64,000 nt of DNA from Desmodesmus armatus (lineage: Eukaryota > Chlorophyta > Chlorophyceae > Sphaeropleales > Scenedesmaceae), in assembly GCA_007449985.2 (NCBI GenBank), contig VIIQ02000712.1, positions 124,001 to 188,000 of the forward strand. Reading direction: 5' to 3'. Position 1 is the first letter of the stretch; each line of letters starts with the position of its first letter. The notes beneath the pieces were generated by a model that saw nothing but the letters and a program-made list of their open reading frames with translations, did no database searches and was not told the origin of the DNA. Made by a program: the position numbers and the translations under genes. Of the stretch, positions 44,501 to 55,054 are shown in pieces.

Positions 44501-47500
44501 GCAGTGTGATACATCAACATATGGTCACATAATTTACATGTTCAGCCTGCGGCTGTGTTCTGCGGCTGTGTTTTTGCGTCTGCAGCCACCCCTGTTGACG
44601 GTCAGCAGGTGCCCAAGGTGCTGTTGGGCTTCAACAACTGGAAGATGAAGCTGGACCCAATGCCCATGAAGCACAGCAGTATCCAGGTGCGCTGTCAGTG
44701 ACAACATTTGAAGTGAATATGAATAAGTTGTTGTTTGTAAAACGTATGGGTATGATGTTGGCTTCTAACACAGTGTGTCTCCGTGCCTGCGTGTCGTTGG
44801 TTGTTGGGTGTTTCCTGCGCTTGAAAAGCAAGCAAACTCAAGCAAAATGTCAATATTCTCAAGAAGGTGTTTGTGTGCATGTGTTCGCTGCCGTGTTTGA
44901 TCAGGGAGAGGACACTGAGCTGTGGTGGGAGGCCACCTTTGAGATCCCCAAAGGAGCCGTGGCGGTCAACTTTGTGGTCAACTGCGAGAACGCGTGGGAC
45001 AACAACGGCGCCAAGGACCACAAAGTATGTTGGGTTCAGAGTTTTTCAAATGCTGCCATAGACGTCTTCGACACAAGCGTTGTCAGCAACTACCTAAAGC
45101 GTGTGAATTGTGTGGGTCAACTATTCATTTAAATGTGAGCATACACCCAAACTGCAGATCATCGAGCAGTCGAAACTGACAATCTGCGCATGCCGTGCGG
45201 TGCTGTGCTATGCTGTGCCTGCAGATCGATGTGGACCTGCCCAATCCCCATACCCCCGCCACTGTTGCTGACGTGCTGTGTTGTGCTGTGCTGTGCCTGT
45301 AGATCGCTGTGGACCTGCCCAAGCCCCACACCCCTGCCACTGTTGCTGAGTGGGCTGAGGAGATGTTCCCTGAGTTCCTGAAGCAGGAGAAGGACCAGCG
45401 CGCAGCAGCAGAGAAAATCGCGGCCGAGAAGGAGGCGAAGCGCCTGGTAGCACGCAATGCGGCCAAGGTGGGTGCCTGATATAGTATACAACAAATATAC
45501 AACAGGGAAGTAGCTGCTTAATATATCAAATTCATCATAATAGACATGAAGGTTGCCGCTGAGAAGGAGGCAAAGCGCCCGGTGGCCCACAATGCAGCCA
45601 AGGTGGGTGCCAACAGCAAAGTTGCGCTTTTTTAGCGGCACTACGATTCATCACCTTGCATAATTTACATGTGCGCAGCTGTATCTAGCATAGCATACCA
45701 TGGCTATTAAGCACGGTAGACATACAGGTGGGACCCAACAGAACGAACAAACAAATACATGTGATGTCCTGCCTGTGTGACTTCTGCAGGCGACTGCCAA
45801 GGCTGTGCTGCGCCGCCAGATGAAGCACGTGATGTTCACAGAGCCAGAGGTGATCCAGGCGGGACAGAGGGTGACTGTCTACTACAACCCTGATGACACA
45901 GTGCTGGCGGGCTCCAGGTGAGGCCGGGGCTGCTGCTGCTTGGTTTTTGCTGTCAGGCTAGAAGTAATCCGAGCGGGACACAGGGTGATCCAGGCGGGAC
46001 AAAGGGTGACTGTCTGCACAACCCGTATGACACAGTGCTGGCGGGGTCCAGGTGAGGCCGGGGCTGTGATGCTGGAGGAAGCTGCATGCAACGGTGCAGT
46101 CGATGCGCACGATGCACAATCTCTTGAAGTCTCTCTATGTGCAGCAGGATGTTTTACATGCTTAATACAACTGATGTGCTCAAACATACATACGGTGCTG
46201 CTGTATGAATGAGTGGTGGTCCGCTGCATTTGTGGAGACAGTGCGGAATTGTGGCTGTGATACACGGCAGGGTGTGGTCTGCACCACAAATGGCAGGAAA
46301 GTGGCTGTCACTAAGCCGATCAGAAATGGGTTGTAAGCAGATGTGTGCCTGTTGCTGCTGTGCAGTCAGCTGTACTTCACTGGAGGGTTCAACCGCTGGA
46401 ATCACAAGCGCAGCCTGGGTCCCGTCAAGATGCGGCCCCCAGGCGTCAGCGGCAGGCACTGGGAGGTAAGCAGTGAGCTCTGCTTCAACTCGTACTAGTT
46501 CAGGGCTGGGGCCCAGGGTTTGACCGTACCCCCAACTCTGACTGAGGCACAGGGTTCAAACCACAGGTGTGTTGCAACACTCAGTTGCAAAGCAAGGGAC
46601 ACGCATTGTGACTGGGTCGGATGCATGATGCTGCTGCATCTCTTCGGCAGGGCAATGTGGGCTTGCATCAGTGCTGCTTACATCCTTGTTGGGCCTGTTG
46701 CATGCTGTTGTTGAACGCCTGCAGGTGCGCTTCAGTGTGCCCAAGGATGCAGTGCAGCTGGACTTTGTGTTCAGCAACGTGATGAGTGGAGACGGCATCT
46801 ACGACAACAGGGGTGGCTTTGACTACCACCTGCCCATCGAGGGCGGCACAGGTCAGCAGGCACCGCTGCTTGAATGATTGCATCCACGTGCGGATAGCAG
46901 TATAATGCAGTGTGCAGTACAGTGCAGTACAGCTTGTACTGCTACCTTGCTTGCTGGCTGAAGCGCTTCCATTAGTGCTGTACAGCACTCTACGATGACA
47001 TTACACTCTGTACTCAGTACGGTGTGCAATGTCAACGTAGAGTGCTGTTCAGCACGAAAGGAAGTGCTTCAGCCAGCAAGGAAGGCAGCAAGCCATAGGC
47101 TTGCAGTTCCCTGCATCCACATGTGCTTGCATCTAGTCACATGTGTACAGCAACAGCAACCAGGACCTACGCCACCTGTTGCACTGGCCCGCCATGTCAT
47201 AGATCACCTCACAAGCACCCGCAATGTAGCTGCCCCACAGAAATTGTTTATGTCTTGTAACCTTGCAGTGTGCCTTGGCTCGCTGGCTAGTGCTGGGTTT
47301 GGGATCCCCTCCCACAATTATCGTTGCTGTCATTTTTTTTGGGACCAAGCCTGCTAACGCTTGCGCCATGTTGCCCCATGTTGCCCCCCCCATGCATGTG
47401 TGCTGCAGGTTCCATCTCTCAGCGGCTGCACGTGTGTCACATTGCCGTTGAGATGGCTCCCATCGCCAAGGTGGGAGGCCTGGGTGATGTGGTGACTGCA

Positions 47501-50500
47501 CTGGCGCGTGCAGTGCAGGAGGAGGGACACCTGGTGGAGGTGATTCTGCCAAGGTAAGCATCGTAGTCGAGGCATTGATGTTGACATCTTGTAGTTCAAT
47601 ATGTTCATACATCCCAGCCGGTGGGGGTTGGTCTGCAGCAGACCGGCAAGGGCAGTGCAGGAGGAGGAGCACCTTGTGGAGGTGATTATGCATTTGAGGA
47701 GTTGGATAGCAGCTACTGCCTGCCAGCTAACTCATCTGTGGCGCACAGGATGGTACAGACAGTAACGAAGCCAGCATAATAGCATACACTTCTTTCTCCC
47801 TGCCTGTGCTGTCCTTCGCTGTACGCCAGTGTGGTTCGTCCTGGCCTGACGGAACCGTGCTGCACTGTACTGTGCTATGATTGTGGTGGCCTGTAGGTAT
47901 GACTTTTTCCTGCAGTCCCCTGTGCTGATGGGCCAGATGCGGTATGAGACAGAGTTTGACTGGGGAGGTACCCGCATCTTTGTGTCTACTGCTATCGTGG
48001 AGGGTCTGCGCTGCTTCTTCATTGAGCCCCGCAACAGCTTCTTTGCGACACCTACGGTCTACGGACGCTATGACGACGAGGTGTGTTATATTTTTATTTC
48101 AAATGGAATGCCAATTTGAGCGCAAACTGGCAGCAACGGTTGTTTTGTGGCTGTGGCAAGGTGTTTGCTCGGATGCGTTGGTTTGTGCGGAAGCCTTATA
48201 AGCGCTTGTGTCCAGAGTGGGTTGCTCCAGATGCATCACAGCTGGAACCTGCATCAGGGCGTCGAACTAATGCAAGCAGTATTCACAAGCAGCTTACACA
48301 CACATGCCTAGCGTCTCCACCTGCGACCGACGCACTCCTCGGTACTGAGGGATCACGTCACTGTTGCCTATCTAGTAGGACAACCTTAGTGAGCTTGCAT
48401 GTATCCAAGTACACCCTATGTTGACACACACAGACAGACACCGTGACAACCAACCTGCACAGCTGCCACCTTGCGCAAACACTGAAGCTTTCGTTTTCAC
48501 TGTCTGTCTTCTCCCGCGCTGTTGTGCCACCCAGGTGCGGTTTGACTTCTTCTGCAAGGCTGCTCTGGAGTTCCTGCTCAAGACCGGCAGGCAGCCCAAC
48601 ATCCTTCACTGCCACGATTGGAGCACAGCACACGTGGCCAAGGCCTTCTGGGAGGACTACCAGCCATACGGACTGTACAACCCCAAGGTGAACACAGGAT
48701 TTAGAGCTTGGGTTGTCAACCCTCAACCCTATTGACCTACATCTGCCCCAGTCCCAGTTATTGCGCAGTGGAGAGGGAGGGGGATCGGTTGGGTTCCAGG
48801 GGGCAGGTGGTTTGCGCTCTGTGTTGTGGTGACTTGTTTTTGGGCTGTGCTGTGATCATGTGTGCTGTGCTGAGCTGTTGTCCTGTGCTCCATCGCAACT
48901 CGACGTCAGGGACAGCTTACAACCACACTTCGTGAATGTGCCAGGGCCTGTGTGGTTGCTGCGCAAGCATCAAGGTCAAGGGGAAGGCATGCTGTTTTTT
49001 TGCATGCTGTGGTTTATTCTATTGGGCTGTGCTGTATTCATGTGTGCTGCGCTGTGCTGTGCTTCATTTGCAGGTGGTGTTCACTATCCACAACATGAAC
49101 TACGGCCAGAAGAAGATCACGGAGGCGGCAGAATACTGCCAGAAGTTCACAACAGTCAGCCCTACCTATGCCTTCGAGGTCGGCGGACACCCAGCCCTTG
49201 CCGGTGAGTGAACTAGGGTGACACAAGTTATCTCATGTTACCCAAAGCGAGCCCAGGCTCAGGCTTTGCAGCGCTGCCGCTCCGCCTGTCCTGCTGCAAC
49301 ACTTTCTCACAAGCACCACCTCTGCGGCGCAGGAGATGTGACCACAGCAAATCCTTGCATCATGCTGTTACTCATGAAAGTGCACCCAACCCCTGTTGTC
49401 TTGCAGGCAACACCCACAAGTTCATGGGTATCCGCAACGGCATTGACACCGAGCTCTGGAGCCCCACAGAGAACAAGTACCTGCCAGTCAGCTACGATGC
49501 CAACACAATGGAGGAGGGCAAGCGCAGGTGGGGCTCTAGGGTTAAAAGGGTGGGGGTTGGTCATCAGGGTGTGCGGGTCAGGTCGCTGGGGTTTTGGGTG
49601 TAGGGTTTAGGGTGTGCAGAAGTTCCCCCTGACAGCAGGGCCGCTGTGTTGCCAGTCCGCTGTCCATCTGGTATACCATGTGCCGGATCTATCGGGATGC
49701 GAACGTACGTTTCGAGCATGGTGCTCGGTGCATGTGAGGTCAGCGGTTAGACAAGAGTGACACCTGCATTTTGCCAAGCATCACTCCAGGTGCTGAAGCT
49801 GTCTGCTGACAGGGCCGCACCATGGGAACATACATGTGTGCTGTTAAACACATCAGTCACAACAAGCAGCTACAGCAGGTGGTGTCAATGTTGTGATGAC
49901 AGGGTGGTCTCATTCAGTATTTTTTTCAGTAATTGGAATTTTTGTTCAGTAATTGGATTTTTTTCAGTAATTTCTCAGTAATTCTGTGTGTTGTCATGCT
50001 CGATCCTGCAGGGCTCGTGAGGAGCTTCGCAGGCGTGTCAACTTGTCAAGCTGGCAGGACAAGGCGATCATCGCGGTGGTCAGCAGGCTGACACCACAGA
50101 AGGGAGTCCACCTGATCAAGCACGCAGCATACAAGGTGTGCTGATGCTGATGCTGCACACAGACGTCAACAGGACAAGAGGTTGATGGAACGTCAGCCTG
50201 ACACAGCGCACAGCATGATGGGCCTCATGGTAATGTGTTGTGTGCTCTGCACTGCTTACAACACATTACCATGAGGCTCATCAAGCACGCAGCGTACACG
50301 GTGTGCTGATGCTGATGCTGCACAAATATGTCAACAGGACAAGAGGTGTACGGAACATCAACCTGACACAGCACACAGCATGATGAGCCTCAGGGTGATG
50401 TCTTGTAAGCATCGCAGGTGTCTCTGCACTGCTTACAACACATTACCACAAGGATCATCACGCTGTGCGCTGTGTCAGGTCGACAAGTCATCGACTTAAT

Positions 50501-52455
50501 GTTGACCTCCTGTGCACCTTTGATCAGGAAGTGGTGTGCTCTGTGGCCACGGGCACATGGTATCACCACTCATGTGCTGTTTGCTGGCAACAGCATCAGC
50601 TGTCAGCACTTTCCGACGAGCTTTGCCGGCTAGTGCCAAGGATGCATCCCATATTGGACTCTCTATTCTATTACCACGCTATCCTTTACGTATACTGTAC
50701 TGCCACTCTGACCGCTTGCTGCTTGTGCATCTTGTGCTGCAGGCTGTTGAGCGCGGCTGCCAGTTTGTGATCCTGGGTTCAGCGCCAGACCCCAAGGTCC
50801 AGGCAGAGTTTGACGAGCTGAACAACGAGATGGGCCACGGACAGGTGCGCACATCTTTGTCAGGATTAGTCAACTGTCAGGATCACCTGTCAACATTAGT
50901 CAACTGTCGAGATAAGTCAACTGTCAGATCAGGATTGTGAACTGCTGGCCCTGCTGACAGAGCGGAAGCTTGCTGTGTCTGCATGCCTGCTGTTGGGTTT
51001 TTTGAAATTGGCAGCAAGTATTTGGTTATTGCCCCATGTGTTGGTTGCCAACTGAAAAAAAAACGCATTGTGCTGACTTATGTGATGTGTTACGCTGTGC
51101 TGTCTTGTTGTGTTTGCAGGATGCCGGCTTTGTGTTCGCATATGATGAGCCGCTGAGCCACATCATCTACGCTGCTGCTGACATGCTGCTAGTGCCATCC
51201 ATGTTCGAGCCATGCGGTCTCACACAGGTGCGCTATGTTTGTGGGATTTAGTTCACACTTGTGTGATGTAGGTCACACAAATCAGTGGACAAAGAGTGAG
51301 ATTTGTAGTTTACAGAACCCGCTGGTTGGTGTTGCTCAGTCCAGCTTGAGGTACTATGTTCAACACACAGAGATCGTGTGCCTGTTGCATGCCATACTGG
51401 CGAGACCCAGGCATGGGCTTTGCTGTCACCGTCAGCGGCATCATACTGCAAGATCTGCACTCGGCTGCTGCTCTGGGACTGATGCCTAGTGGCCGGCAAC
51501 ATTTACTGTTTTGACAACAGCACATACCTCTGGACACACAACTTTCATTCACCCACCTGCCCTCGACTTTTGTTTCGCCGTGTACCGTGCTGCTCGCAGA
51601 TGATCGCCATGCGCTACGGTGCAGTGCCCATTGTGCGCCACACTGGCGGCCTGCGCGACACCGTGTTTGATGTCGATAACGACAAGCCGCGAGCAGCATG
51701 GGAGGTGGCAGGCAGCAGCGACTGGATGCGGGACAAGCTGGATGAGACCAACGGCTTTGCCTTTGAGGTGAGCTGCTTGGTTGAAGGAAGGTGGCATGTG
51801 ACACATGGGCACCCGCAACAACATGACAGTCATTTATGTTGCTCTGACAGCAGAAAAAAGTAGGGTGATGTAGGGCATCTGCATGTACTGGCATGGTGCA
51901 GTTGTTGCTGGTTGACAAGAAGAACAGTTTTGGTTGCCTCTTTTTGCTGAAACCACTTTGTCGTGTGTTCATGCAGGGCATGGATGAGGGAGGTCTGGAC
52001 TACGCCCTCAACCGCGCCATCGATGCCTACTACAACGACAGGGCATGGTTCAGGGGGCTGCAGGTAGGCAGTAGGATGGAAACATGCCGCCGCTTGGGTT
52101 GTGTGGGAGATTTCATAGGTCCCTGTTTGAAGCTTGCCTTGCCCTGCCCTGCCTCCTGAGGTCGTCACATGCAGGGTTTGGAGCAATACCTTCCATCCTG
52201 ATATACCATTGAGGCTCTGGCTCTACGATACCCAGTGTGTGGCCTTTGCTACATGCTTCGTGTGTATCAAGGCCCTCAACACATACACGCATATGACCAG
52301 CGGATGTGTCACAACATCAAAATGTAGCAAGTCACGTGGTGCTAATTGAGTTTATGTGTGTGCACATACAGGAACGCATCATGCGTCAAGACTGGAGTTG
52401 GAACCGGCCTGCCTTGGACTATGTGGAGCTGTACTACTCGTGCACTAAGACCTGA
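35328..52455 (+). CDS. SS3: starch synthase III with three starch-binding modules
   Basis: Extends alpha-1,4-glucan from ADP-glucose in the plastid. Exons (plus): 35328-35576 (uncertain, transit-like), 36021-36143, 36651-36914, 38242-39069, 39384-39733, 40740-40873, 41138-41247, 41646-41717, 42036-42078, 42452-42588, 43244-43325, 43583-43670, 44005-44120, 44586-44686, 44905-45024, 45303-45467, 45790-45917, 46366-46465, 46725-46851, 47409-47553, 47897-48080, 48535-48687, 49074-49203, 49407-49527, 50012-50135, 50743-50844, 51120-51227, 51600-51767, 51977-52063, 52372-52455. All phases close (about 1580 aa). Layout: coiled coil (84-124), Ala/Pro-rich linker (about 215-490), three CBM53-type modules (about 625-770, 827-940, 994-1112; [34 protein letters not shown]), then a GT5 domain with KVGGLGD (K1133), [41 protein letters not shown] and HTGGLRD. 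A acidic/basic coiled coil (about 755-800) separates modules 1 and 2. Confidence 0.94.
36264..36320 (+). repeat. exon-edge echo of SS3 exon 2
   Basis: GACTGGCTGTCACCCGTGCA followed by GGTGGGCTCACTGAAAGCCT repeats the exon-2 donor edge and about 40 nt of intron (36122-36190), including the shared CTTCATGTATGGGGT / TTTATGTATGGGGT block. Confidence 0.85.
37061..37376. repeat. foldback flanked by 45-bp direct repeats in SS3 intron 3
   Basis: AGCACAAGTAGGACGGTTGC...CACTGGCAAGGAC-type direct repeats sit at 37061-37108 and 37330-37376. Between them lies a foldback, 37182-37326, with arms of about 54 nt (GTCAGCACCATGCACCCAGT paired with the complement of ACTGAGTGCATGGTGCTGAC). It resembles either a small-RNA hairpin or a small palindromic element. 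Confidence 0.8.
40149..40296. repeat. intronic foldback, arms about 66 nt, candidate small-RNA precursor
   Basis: The left arm begins GGGAAGCGAGTGTTATGCCG and the right arm ends CCCCAACACTCGCTTCCC; pairing continues through GGGGAG.TGCCACAAG and AGACATAGTT.GG.TAGGG, with scattered mismatches and a short loop. SS3 intron 5. A diverged single arm of related sequence lies at about 39940-40010. Confidence 0.85.
40575..40640 (+). repeat. C-run and exon-edge echo of SS3 exon 6
   Basis: A C-rich run (about 40578-40610) followed by CAGCTCGGCATGAAGCAGAC repeats the acceptor and first codons of the true exon 6 at 40731-40765 (CAGGGCTCGGCGTGAAGCAGAC), so a decoy acceptor precedes the real one by about 125 bp. 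Confidence 0.8.
42841..42994. repeat. intronic foldback, arms about 47 nt plus inner stem, candidate small-RNA precursor
   Basis: GTGTGCAAAGGACAGAGGCA... pairs with ...TGCCTC-like CGCCTCTGTCCTTTGCACAC over about 47 nt with four or five mismatches, several of them G:U compatible. An inner stem (GGCTAC/GTAGCC) extends it. SS3 intron 10. Confidence 0.85.
43012..43075. repeat. 28-bp tandem repeat in SS3 intron 10
   Basis: GCATGTGTCT.TG.GTACCGCCCCCGGG-type units occur twice in succession. Confidence 0.75.
43140..43240. repeat. dispersed intronic motif GGCTAGTGCCAAGG, copy 1, with CTGTA microsatellite
   Basis: CCCTTGGCTCGCGGGCTAGT GCCAAGGTTGGGACTCTC (read as two blocks) recurs in shorter form at about 47272-47310 and 50625-50680, always in SS3 introns ahead of an acceptor. 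A (CTGTA)n repeat follows at 43194-43228. Confidence 0.6.
45216..45290 (+). repeat. exon-edge echo, 5' edge of SS3 exon 16
   Basis: CTGCAGATCGATGTGGACCT and CCCGCCACTGTTGCTGA repeat the acceptor and first 17 codons or so of exon 16 (45294-45353). The translation [16 protein letters not shown] is nearly that of the exon ([16 protein letters not shown]), so it could even act as an alternative acceptor. Confidence 0.9.
45551..45612 (+). repeat. exon-edge echo, 3' edge of SS3 exon 16
   Basis: GCTGAGAAGGAGGCAAAGCG through AATGCAGCCAAGGTGGGTGCC repeats 45421-45475, including the GTGGGT donor. Translation [15 protein letters not shown] versus [15 protein letters not shown]. Confidence 0.9.
45975..46070 (+). 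repeat. exon-edge echo, 3' edge of SS3 exon 17
   Basis: GTGATCCAGGCGGGACAAAG through GTCCAGGTGAGGCCGGGGCTG repeats 45848-45935 across the donor into the intron, at over 85 percent identity with a small deletion that breaks the frame. Confidence 0.9.
46945..47085. repeat. intronic foldback, arms 64 nt, candidate small-RNA precursor
   Basis: Centred at 47015 with a 3-nt loop. Arms 46950-47013 and 47017-47080 align without a net gap (CTTGCTGGCTGAAGC, CAGCACTCTACG and GTAC blocks pair exactly), with about nine mismatches spread along the stem; four more pairs extend it. SS3 intron 19. Confidence 0.9.
47654..47705 (+). repeat. exon-edge echo, 3' edge of SS3 exon 20
   Basis: AGGGCAGTGCAGGAGGAGGA and GCACCTTGTGGAGGTGATTA repeat 47508-47550 ([14 protein letters not shown]). 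The copy breaks off before the donor. Confidence 0.8.
50136..50530. repeat. compound direct and inverted repeat in SS3 intron 25
   Basis: The end of exon 25 with about 140 nt of intron (from 50110) is directly repeated from 50275 (CATCAAGCACGCAGCGTACA, GTGTGCTGATGCTGATGCTG). A perfect 20-bp stem (GCCTCATGGTAATGTGTTGT, 50222-50277) lies at the junction. A further inverted copy (about 50455-50530) pairs with 50290-50400, giving a second large foldback whose tip is TAAGCA...TGCTTA. Confidence 0.8.
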
Positions 52456-55054
52456 AGCGGTTGCCAACCGCTCTTAGTCACAGTGTGACAAGTTGACTAA
52501 TCGGCTCCTGGGTTTGGCAGGGTGGTTGATACCCTGTACATCGCCCCAGCCACCTGTGTCGGGGGCGCAGCAGGTGACCCTGTCTGTGTGCAGTCGGCAG
52601 TTGGCAGGGTGGTAGTCATGAAGGGGGTTGGTTTATCAGCCAGCTTGTAGCGAATGCCCCCAAGTTGTATGTCACCACGCACGATGTTCAGCAACGGTCT
52701 GGGCGCAAAGTCGCGGAGCCGCTCGTGTAAGGTGTTGCTGGGGGCATGTGGTGCACTAGCTGCGGGTGTCGACGCGTGGTCTGTGGCTTCTATGGCATCT
52801 TTGCTTGGCTGCACGTCAGCTACAGTCTTGAAGGGTGGCTGGGCTTTCAAAGGTGGAGTGTGCATTGACACAGTGGGGTCTACGGTGTTGCACAGGGGCC
52901 TCTTTTAGTGTTATGTGTGCCCCTTTGTGTGAGTGCTGTGCGGGCCTGCATACCTTTCAGCAGGAGCCCAATGGGCAGTGTGTGTCAGCTGGTGGACGTG
53001 TGAGGTGCTGGCTGTGTGCGCGGTTCTCTGCTGTGTTGTAAGGTGCAGTGTGCATTGGCAGCGATCCCCTTGGTGCTGCCTCACAGTTTGTGGAAGTCAC
53101 CGGCACAAGCCATGTGTGGAGGCACGGCATGCATTTCATGGATGCATGTGCTTGGAAGGTGGATGGTTTCATGGATGCACATGCATCCATGCACGGAGGC
53201 ATGAATGGGGGTTTGAATCACCTGCATGCATTGGCGCCTGGTGTGGCAGTTGATGGTGTTGCGTGTGTCAAAATGTTTGCTCGAGGAAAGGGTTTGTTTG
53301 TGTCCGCAGTATTTGTGTTGCACAGTTGGTCGGTGTGTGCGCCTGCAGTTGGTGTGGGTGCGTGCAGGCAGTTGCAGTTTGCTGTTGTATCGTCTACTTC
53401 TTGTGCAGGTTGCAGCTGCAGCAGCCAATCACAAACACGCAGCGGGTCGGTAGCTGGTTACAATGCAGATGCCAGCCAGTACAGTCAGTCAGTGAAACTG
53501 CGTTGCAGGGTGCTTCAAAGCACAGGGTAAGCCAGGTCCTGCTTATGGCTCTCCTGCTCTGTTGCACTGAGTTGAGGAAGACACACACAGTGGTAATGTG
53601 TGATGTGTGACGTGCCTGTGAAGGGTTGCAAGAAAAGCAGGCAATTGCCAAGGCTGTATGGGCCTGCCAGGGTTTTGGGTGGGGTTATTGAGCAGCGTAG
53701 CTGAAGGGTTCAGTCTGGATGAAGCCTCAAGGGCTTGTCCAGTGCACGTACAGCTGCTTGGGAGCAAGTATCTGTGCTTTTTGGGGAGCACATTGGGCTT
53801 TTGCGACACATCTTTTGCAGTGGCTCGCAAGGATTTTGTATCTGGAGTACGCCCGAAAGGCCATGCCACTGCTTGCAAGCATGCCTGCGGGGCGCACTCT
53901 CTCTTGCCTCTGTTTCGGCGCGCAGATTGTGCGACGCAAGCTTCAAAAGTGTGTGTGTTGGCCTGGCACGAGTGTATGCCACAGTGTGCAGACATTGCCC
54001 AGCCTCCCCGTCTCGACATACCCAGTTTTGCGTGCTTGTTGTTGTGACACGGCTATGGCTTGTGGGCTGCAGCCAGCTGCATGGGTTTGGACGCGTGTAT
54101 GATGGTGGTGCAGCTATCCGAGCCATGGGCCACTGCCGGTTGGCTGCTAGGGATTTGTGTACCATAGTGTAAAGAACTTGCGTGTCTATGGGGCTGGATG
54201 GATGGTGGGTCCATCAACACATACACAGCACAGTCAGCAATTTGGTACTTTGCGCATGCAAGCTGGCAGGATGACTGCATTCATGCGCCATGAACATGGT
54301 ACATGCTCGCCAATGGGTCTCAACATGTCTCTCCTAGCTGAACTCCTAGCTGAAGCCGCAAGCCAGCACTACATGGGTGTACTCATTGCTAAAAAGGGGA
54401 GTGACCATTCGGCATGCGGCAAGCTGCAGCCTAAGTTTGGCAACATGCAACAGGCTGTGCTCTGCTTGCAGGCATGAGCCAGCTAGGCAGATCTGTTGGT
54501 GATGCCTCAATAAACCATACAACAATCATTGTTACACCTGTAGCTATGCAGCCCCAGGAGCTTATGCCAGCCATTGACTGATATCATGGCGATGACAGAG
54601 CAAACCAAAGGAAACCCCAAAGTAAACCCCAGAGCAAATAGGATCACGCCAGAGAGAAGCCAATGCTCATCAGGATGAACACCACCCAAATACGGGCAGA
54701 CAATCAACAACAACATGCCTCCAGCTTGAATAAGCATGGAGAAACTAGCAACAGGCACAAGTGACGGCAGAAGGTACGACGTATATGATGACATTAGGCC
54801 TATGCACATGGTTATACAAATGTGCACGTACACGTGGCACACGTGTGAGCAGACATTGACCAAACACAACTGCATCAAGTCAGGTGAGCAGCTTTCAGAC
54901 ACCACCTGCCAACACTCAGGGCTAGCACAGGTCAGAACTCTGCCCTCAACCCTGACTGCAAGCTGCACAATTACAGTACTGAGTGCGTCTTTTACCAGCA
55001 AATATGTACAGTAGCTGCAGACGGCAGCTGTGTCAGTGTGGTCTCCCGCGCCCC
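52456..55054. other. intergenic region downstream of SS3 and of the Cys-rich gene
   Basis: SS3 and the Cys-rich gene converge here. A TGTAA at 52726 is a possible SS3 polyadenylation signal. A palindrome-like stretch (about 53128-53192, GGATGCATGTGC...GCACATGCATCC) is present. Apart from the weak minus-strand frame at 52497-52871, I see no supported gene. Frames at 53.5-54.2 kb overlap on both strands and are not convincing. Confidence 0.45.
52497..52871 (-). CDS. possible 3' exon of an unknown minus-strand gene
   Basis: An open frame whose composition resembles real protein (HERLRDFAPRPLLNIVRGDI, then QLGGIRYKLADKPTPFMTTT) ends 41 nt from the SS3 stop, tail to tail. No family is recognised and no upstream exons could be joined. 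It may be a chance frame or a mobile-element remnant. Confidence 0.25.
   Translation of the reverse strand: MSMHTPPLKAQPPFKTVADVQPSKDAIEATDHASTPAASAPHAPSNTLHERLRDFAPRPLLNIVRGDIQLGGIRYKLADKPTPFMTTTLPTADCTQTGSPAAPPTQVAGAMYRVSTTLPNPGAD

Noticed and set aside
53081..54172. Several overlapping frames on both strands
   Set aside because: Frames of similar length in opposite strands with no recognisable domain; codon pattern does not favour one.
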